DNA of 42,283 nucleotides from JARRON01 sp037383845 (GTDB lineage Bacteria > Pseudomonadota > Gammaproteobacteria > Steroidobacterales > XN24). Every line of letters starts with the position of its first letter. The stretch's first letter is position 1. Under the pieces are notes generated by a model. That model ran no database searches. It was not told where the DNA came from and saw nothing but the letters and a program-made list of their open reading frames with translations. The translations under genes were made by a program, and so were the position numbers. Positions 40,571-42,283 of this stretch are shown here, in pieces. The stretch spans positions 1 to 42,283 of the forward strand of contig JARRON010000038.1 of assembly GCA_037383845.1 (NCBI GenBank). The letters run 5' to 3'.

Positions 40571-42012
40571 GCCGAGCCGGCGCGGTGGTGCTGCTCGGGC
40601 TTTCGCTCGGCGCCTGCATGGTGGGCCCGGACTTCGAGCCCCCGGAGATGGATCCCGGTGAGCAGTTCGCCGGCCTGGCTTCGCCCGGCGTCGACCGCGG
40701 CGCGGTGGAGCAGGCGTGGTGGCGCCGGTTCGGCGACCCGCGCCTGGACGCCCTGATACAGGAAGCTTTCGTCGCCAATCACGATCTTCGAATCGCCCGG
40801 GCGAACGTGGCCCGGGCGCGCGCGCTGCTGTCGGAGGGAGAGCTCGATCTCTGGCCGACCGTCACCGCCGAAGGCGGCGTGACGAGGCAACGCCAGAGTG
40901 CCCAGCAGTTCGGCAGCGCGTTTCCCGTCGAGCCCAGGATCGAGGAGTACTACGATGCGGGACTGGACGCGTTCTGGGAGCTCGATTTCTTCGGCAGGGT
41001 CCGCCGGGCCAACCAGGCGCTGGAGGCGGACCTCGCCGCAACCGTGCTCGATGAACGTTTCGTGCTGGTCACCGTGGCCTCGGAGGTTGGTCTCACCTAC
41101 ATCGACCTGCGGGGCGCTCAGTACCGCCTGGACGTGGCGCGGCGCAACGCCGACAACCAGCGCCGCACCTACGGGCTGACGCTCGCGCTGCTCGAGGGCG
41201 GGCGGGGTACGGAGCTGGACCTGGCACGGGCCCAGAGCCAACTGGCGACGACGCTCGCAAGCATCCCGCCCCTGGAGGCGGAAGTGGCCCGCGCGATGCA
41301 TCGGCTCGCCGTACTCGTGGGGCGCAGGCCGCCGAGCTTCTACAGCGAACTGGCGTCGCCCCCCGAAGATCCCCTGCCGGCGATTCCGGGCCTGGTGGAC
41401 ATCGGCGATCCCGAGGCTCTTCTGCGGCGTCGGCCGGACATCGCCGCGGCGGAGGCCAGGCTCGAAGGCGCCACTGCCCGGATCGGCGTGGCCGTGGCCG
41501 ACCTGTTTCCACGGGTCTCCATTGTCGGCAGCGGCGGCTGGACCGCGACCTCCCTCGACGATCTCGGCGACGAACGGGCCGAGCGCTTCAGCATCGGTCC
41601 GACCCTGACCTGGGCGGCATTCGACCTGGGGAGCGTCCGGGCGAGGATCCGGGCGGCGGAAGCCGAAGCCGACGTCGCCCTGGCGACCTACGAGCAGGTC
41701 GTGCTCCGGGCCCTGGAGGAAACGGAGACGGCCCTTGCCCGCTACGGCCGGAGTCGCGCCGCCGAGCAAAGGCTGATCGTCGCGGCAGAGGCAAGCGATC
41801 GCGCCGCGGAACTTGCCCGGATCCGCTACCGCAACGGCGTGGACAGCTTCCTGACCGTCCTCGATGCGGAGCGTCGCCAGCTGGAGGCGCAGGACCAGCT
41901 GGCCCGCGCGGAAACCGATACCGCCCGGGCCCTCGTGACCGTCTACAAGGCACTGGGCGGCGGCTGGGGGAGCGATGAAGCCGTGGAAGGGGCGGAAGCA
42001 GAGACGCCCTGA
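40567..42012 (+). CDS. RND efflux outer-membrane factor lipoprotein (OprM/NodT family)
   Basis: A 481-residue TolC-like channel. GTG 40567 overlaps the pump stop (GTGA), and it produces a short signal ending in a lipobox (LSLGAC, Cys about residue 17) before MVGPDFEPP, the standard NodT/OprM start. Body motifs: WWRRFGDPRLDALI, ARANVARARALL, the repeat pair LEGGRGTELDLARAQSQLA and YRNGVDSFLTVLDAERRQL, and LLRRRPDIAAAEARLEGATARIGVA. The frame is open much further upstream, but only as overlap with the pump gene. It completes a three-part efflux system. Confidence 0.95.
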   Translation: MSRAGAVVLLGLSLGACMVGPDFEPPEMDPGEQFAGLASPGVDRGAVEQAWWRRFGDPRLDALIQEAFVANHDLRIARANVARARALLSEGELDLWPTVTAEGGVTRQRQSAQQFGSAFPVEPRIEEYYDAGLDAFWELDFFGRVRRANQALEADLAATVLDERFVLVTVASEVGLTYIDLRGAQYRLDVARRNADNQRRTYGLTLALLEGGRGTELDLARAQSQLATTLASIPPLEAEVARAMHRLAVLVGRRPPSFYSELASPPEDPLPAIPGLVDIGDPEALLRRRPDIAAAEARLEGATARIGVAVADLFPRVSIVGSGGWTATSLDDLGDERAERFSIGPTLTWAAFDLGSVRARIRAAEAEADVALATYEQVVLRALEETETALARYGRSRAAEQRLIVAAEASDRAAELARIRYRNGVDSFLTVLDAERRQLEAQDQLARAETDTARALVTVYKALGGGWGSDEAVEGAEAETP

Positions 42013-42283
42013 GGGCCAGGCACCTCCCGCGGGACAGGCCCGGGATCCCGCTTCCAGTGAACTGGCGCTCCGCCGCGGTTCCTCCGGGGCGCGAGAATGG
42101 ATCACCGCCGGGGCAGAAGGAACGCCGGGCCGGTTCGACCTCCCGCGGGATGTCATTATCGCCGCTCGAACCTGGCGGGTGTCCCGCGGACCGCCCCTCG
42201 TGTCCGGCGTTTTCCGGCCGCGTGTCTTCGTGTCGCCGGGGAGGCAGGCTCACCCGAAAGGCTGCAGAACCGGGACTTTGAAC
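42013..42283. other. Non-coding right edge of the window
   Basis: No convincing gene. A 13-base direct repeat, ACCTCCCGCGGGA, occurs at 42022-42034 and 42138-42150, each copy holding a 10-base palindrome. No T run or promoter could be assigned. Confidence 0.45.

Noticed and set aside
40501..42156. A 551-residue minus-strand frame opposite the outer-membrane factor
   Set aside because: Antisense shadow. The plus-strand protein has a lipobox and family repeats.
1..42283. CRISPR arrays, tRNA, rRNA or insertion sequences
   Set aside because: No regularly spaced repeats, cloverleaf candidates, rRNA segments or transposase genes were seen while reading.

Overview
The window is about 42 kb of very GC-rich chromosomal DNA, almost fully coding, with tightly packed operons and many overlapping start/stop codons. 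The gene set (gsp pseudopilin cluster, fabD-fabG-acpP-fabF-pabB-pabC-mltG-tmk-holB-pilZ, fadI-fadJ, RND efflux tripartite pump, outer-membrane barrels) points to a Gram-negative gammaproteobacterium. A Chromatiales/Ectothiorhodospiraceae-like host is my guess; no rRNA or tRNA is present to test it. No phage, insertion sequence or CRISPR array was seen.

Layout. (1) 1-4912, plus strand: the end of an unidentified gene and its terminator, then an alpha-glucan island: an exported glucodextranase-C-like protein, the GH77 4-alpha-glucanotransferase MalQ and a DUF4032 kinase-like protein. (2) 4955-11514, plus: a lone Rap1a/Tai-type periplasmic protein, then an AddB-like Fe-S nuclease and an AddA/RecB-like helicase-nuclease, probably the double-strand-break resection enzyme. 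(3) 11511-17035, minus: gspG-H-I-J-K-L-M-N, the pseudopilin and assembly-platform half of a type II secretion system without gspC/D/E/F. A divergent rhombosortase gene (17116-17730) lies beside gspG. (4) 17779-26085, plus: fatty-acid synthesis genes followed by pabB, pabC, mltG, tmk, holB and pilZ. The pabB/pabC junction is damaged: pabB ends at an in-frame TGA, and past it the reading frame passes directly from PabB sequence into the middle of PabC. (5) 26174-32835, minus: a YegP/DUF1508 protein, a double cyclic-nucleotide-domain/rhodanese protein, and the fadJ-fadI beta-oxidation genes behind a TetR regulator. A PsrA-like operator overlaps that regulator's promoter. Last comes an EEP-family phosphodiesterase. 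(6) 32964-35984, plus: a Thoeris-ThsB-like TIR domain protein, an alpha/beta hydrolase, a small charged exported protein and an outer-membrane barrel protein. (7) 36219-42012, plus: a complete RND efflux operon (adaptor lipoprotein, pump, outer-membrane factor) with 4-base overlaps.

Functional logic. Rhombosortase processes GlyGly-CTERM proteins that travel through type II secretion, so regions 3 and 4 meet at a shared control region. The fab cluster makes acyl-ACP while the fad operon degrades acyl-CoA under a likely acyl-responsive repressor. The most unusual items are the pabB/pabC lesion, the HolB protein without its zinc-binding cysteines, the orphan TIR-like protein with Thr at the usual catalytic Glu position, the split type II secretion locus next to rhombosortase, and the orphan Rap1a-like protein.
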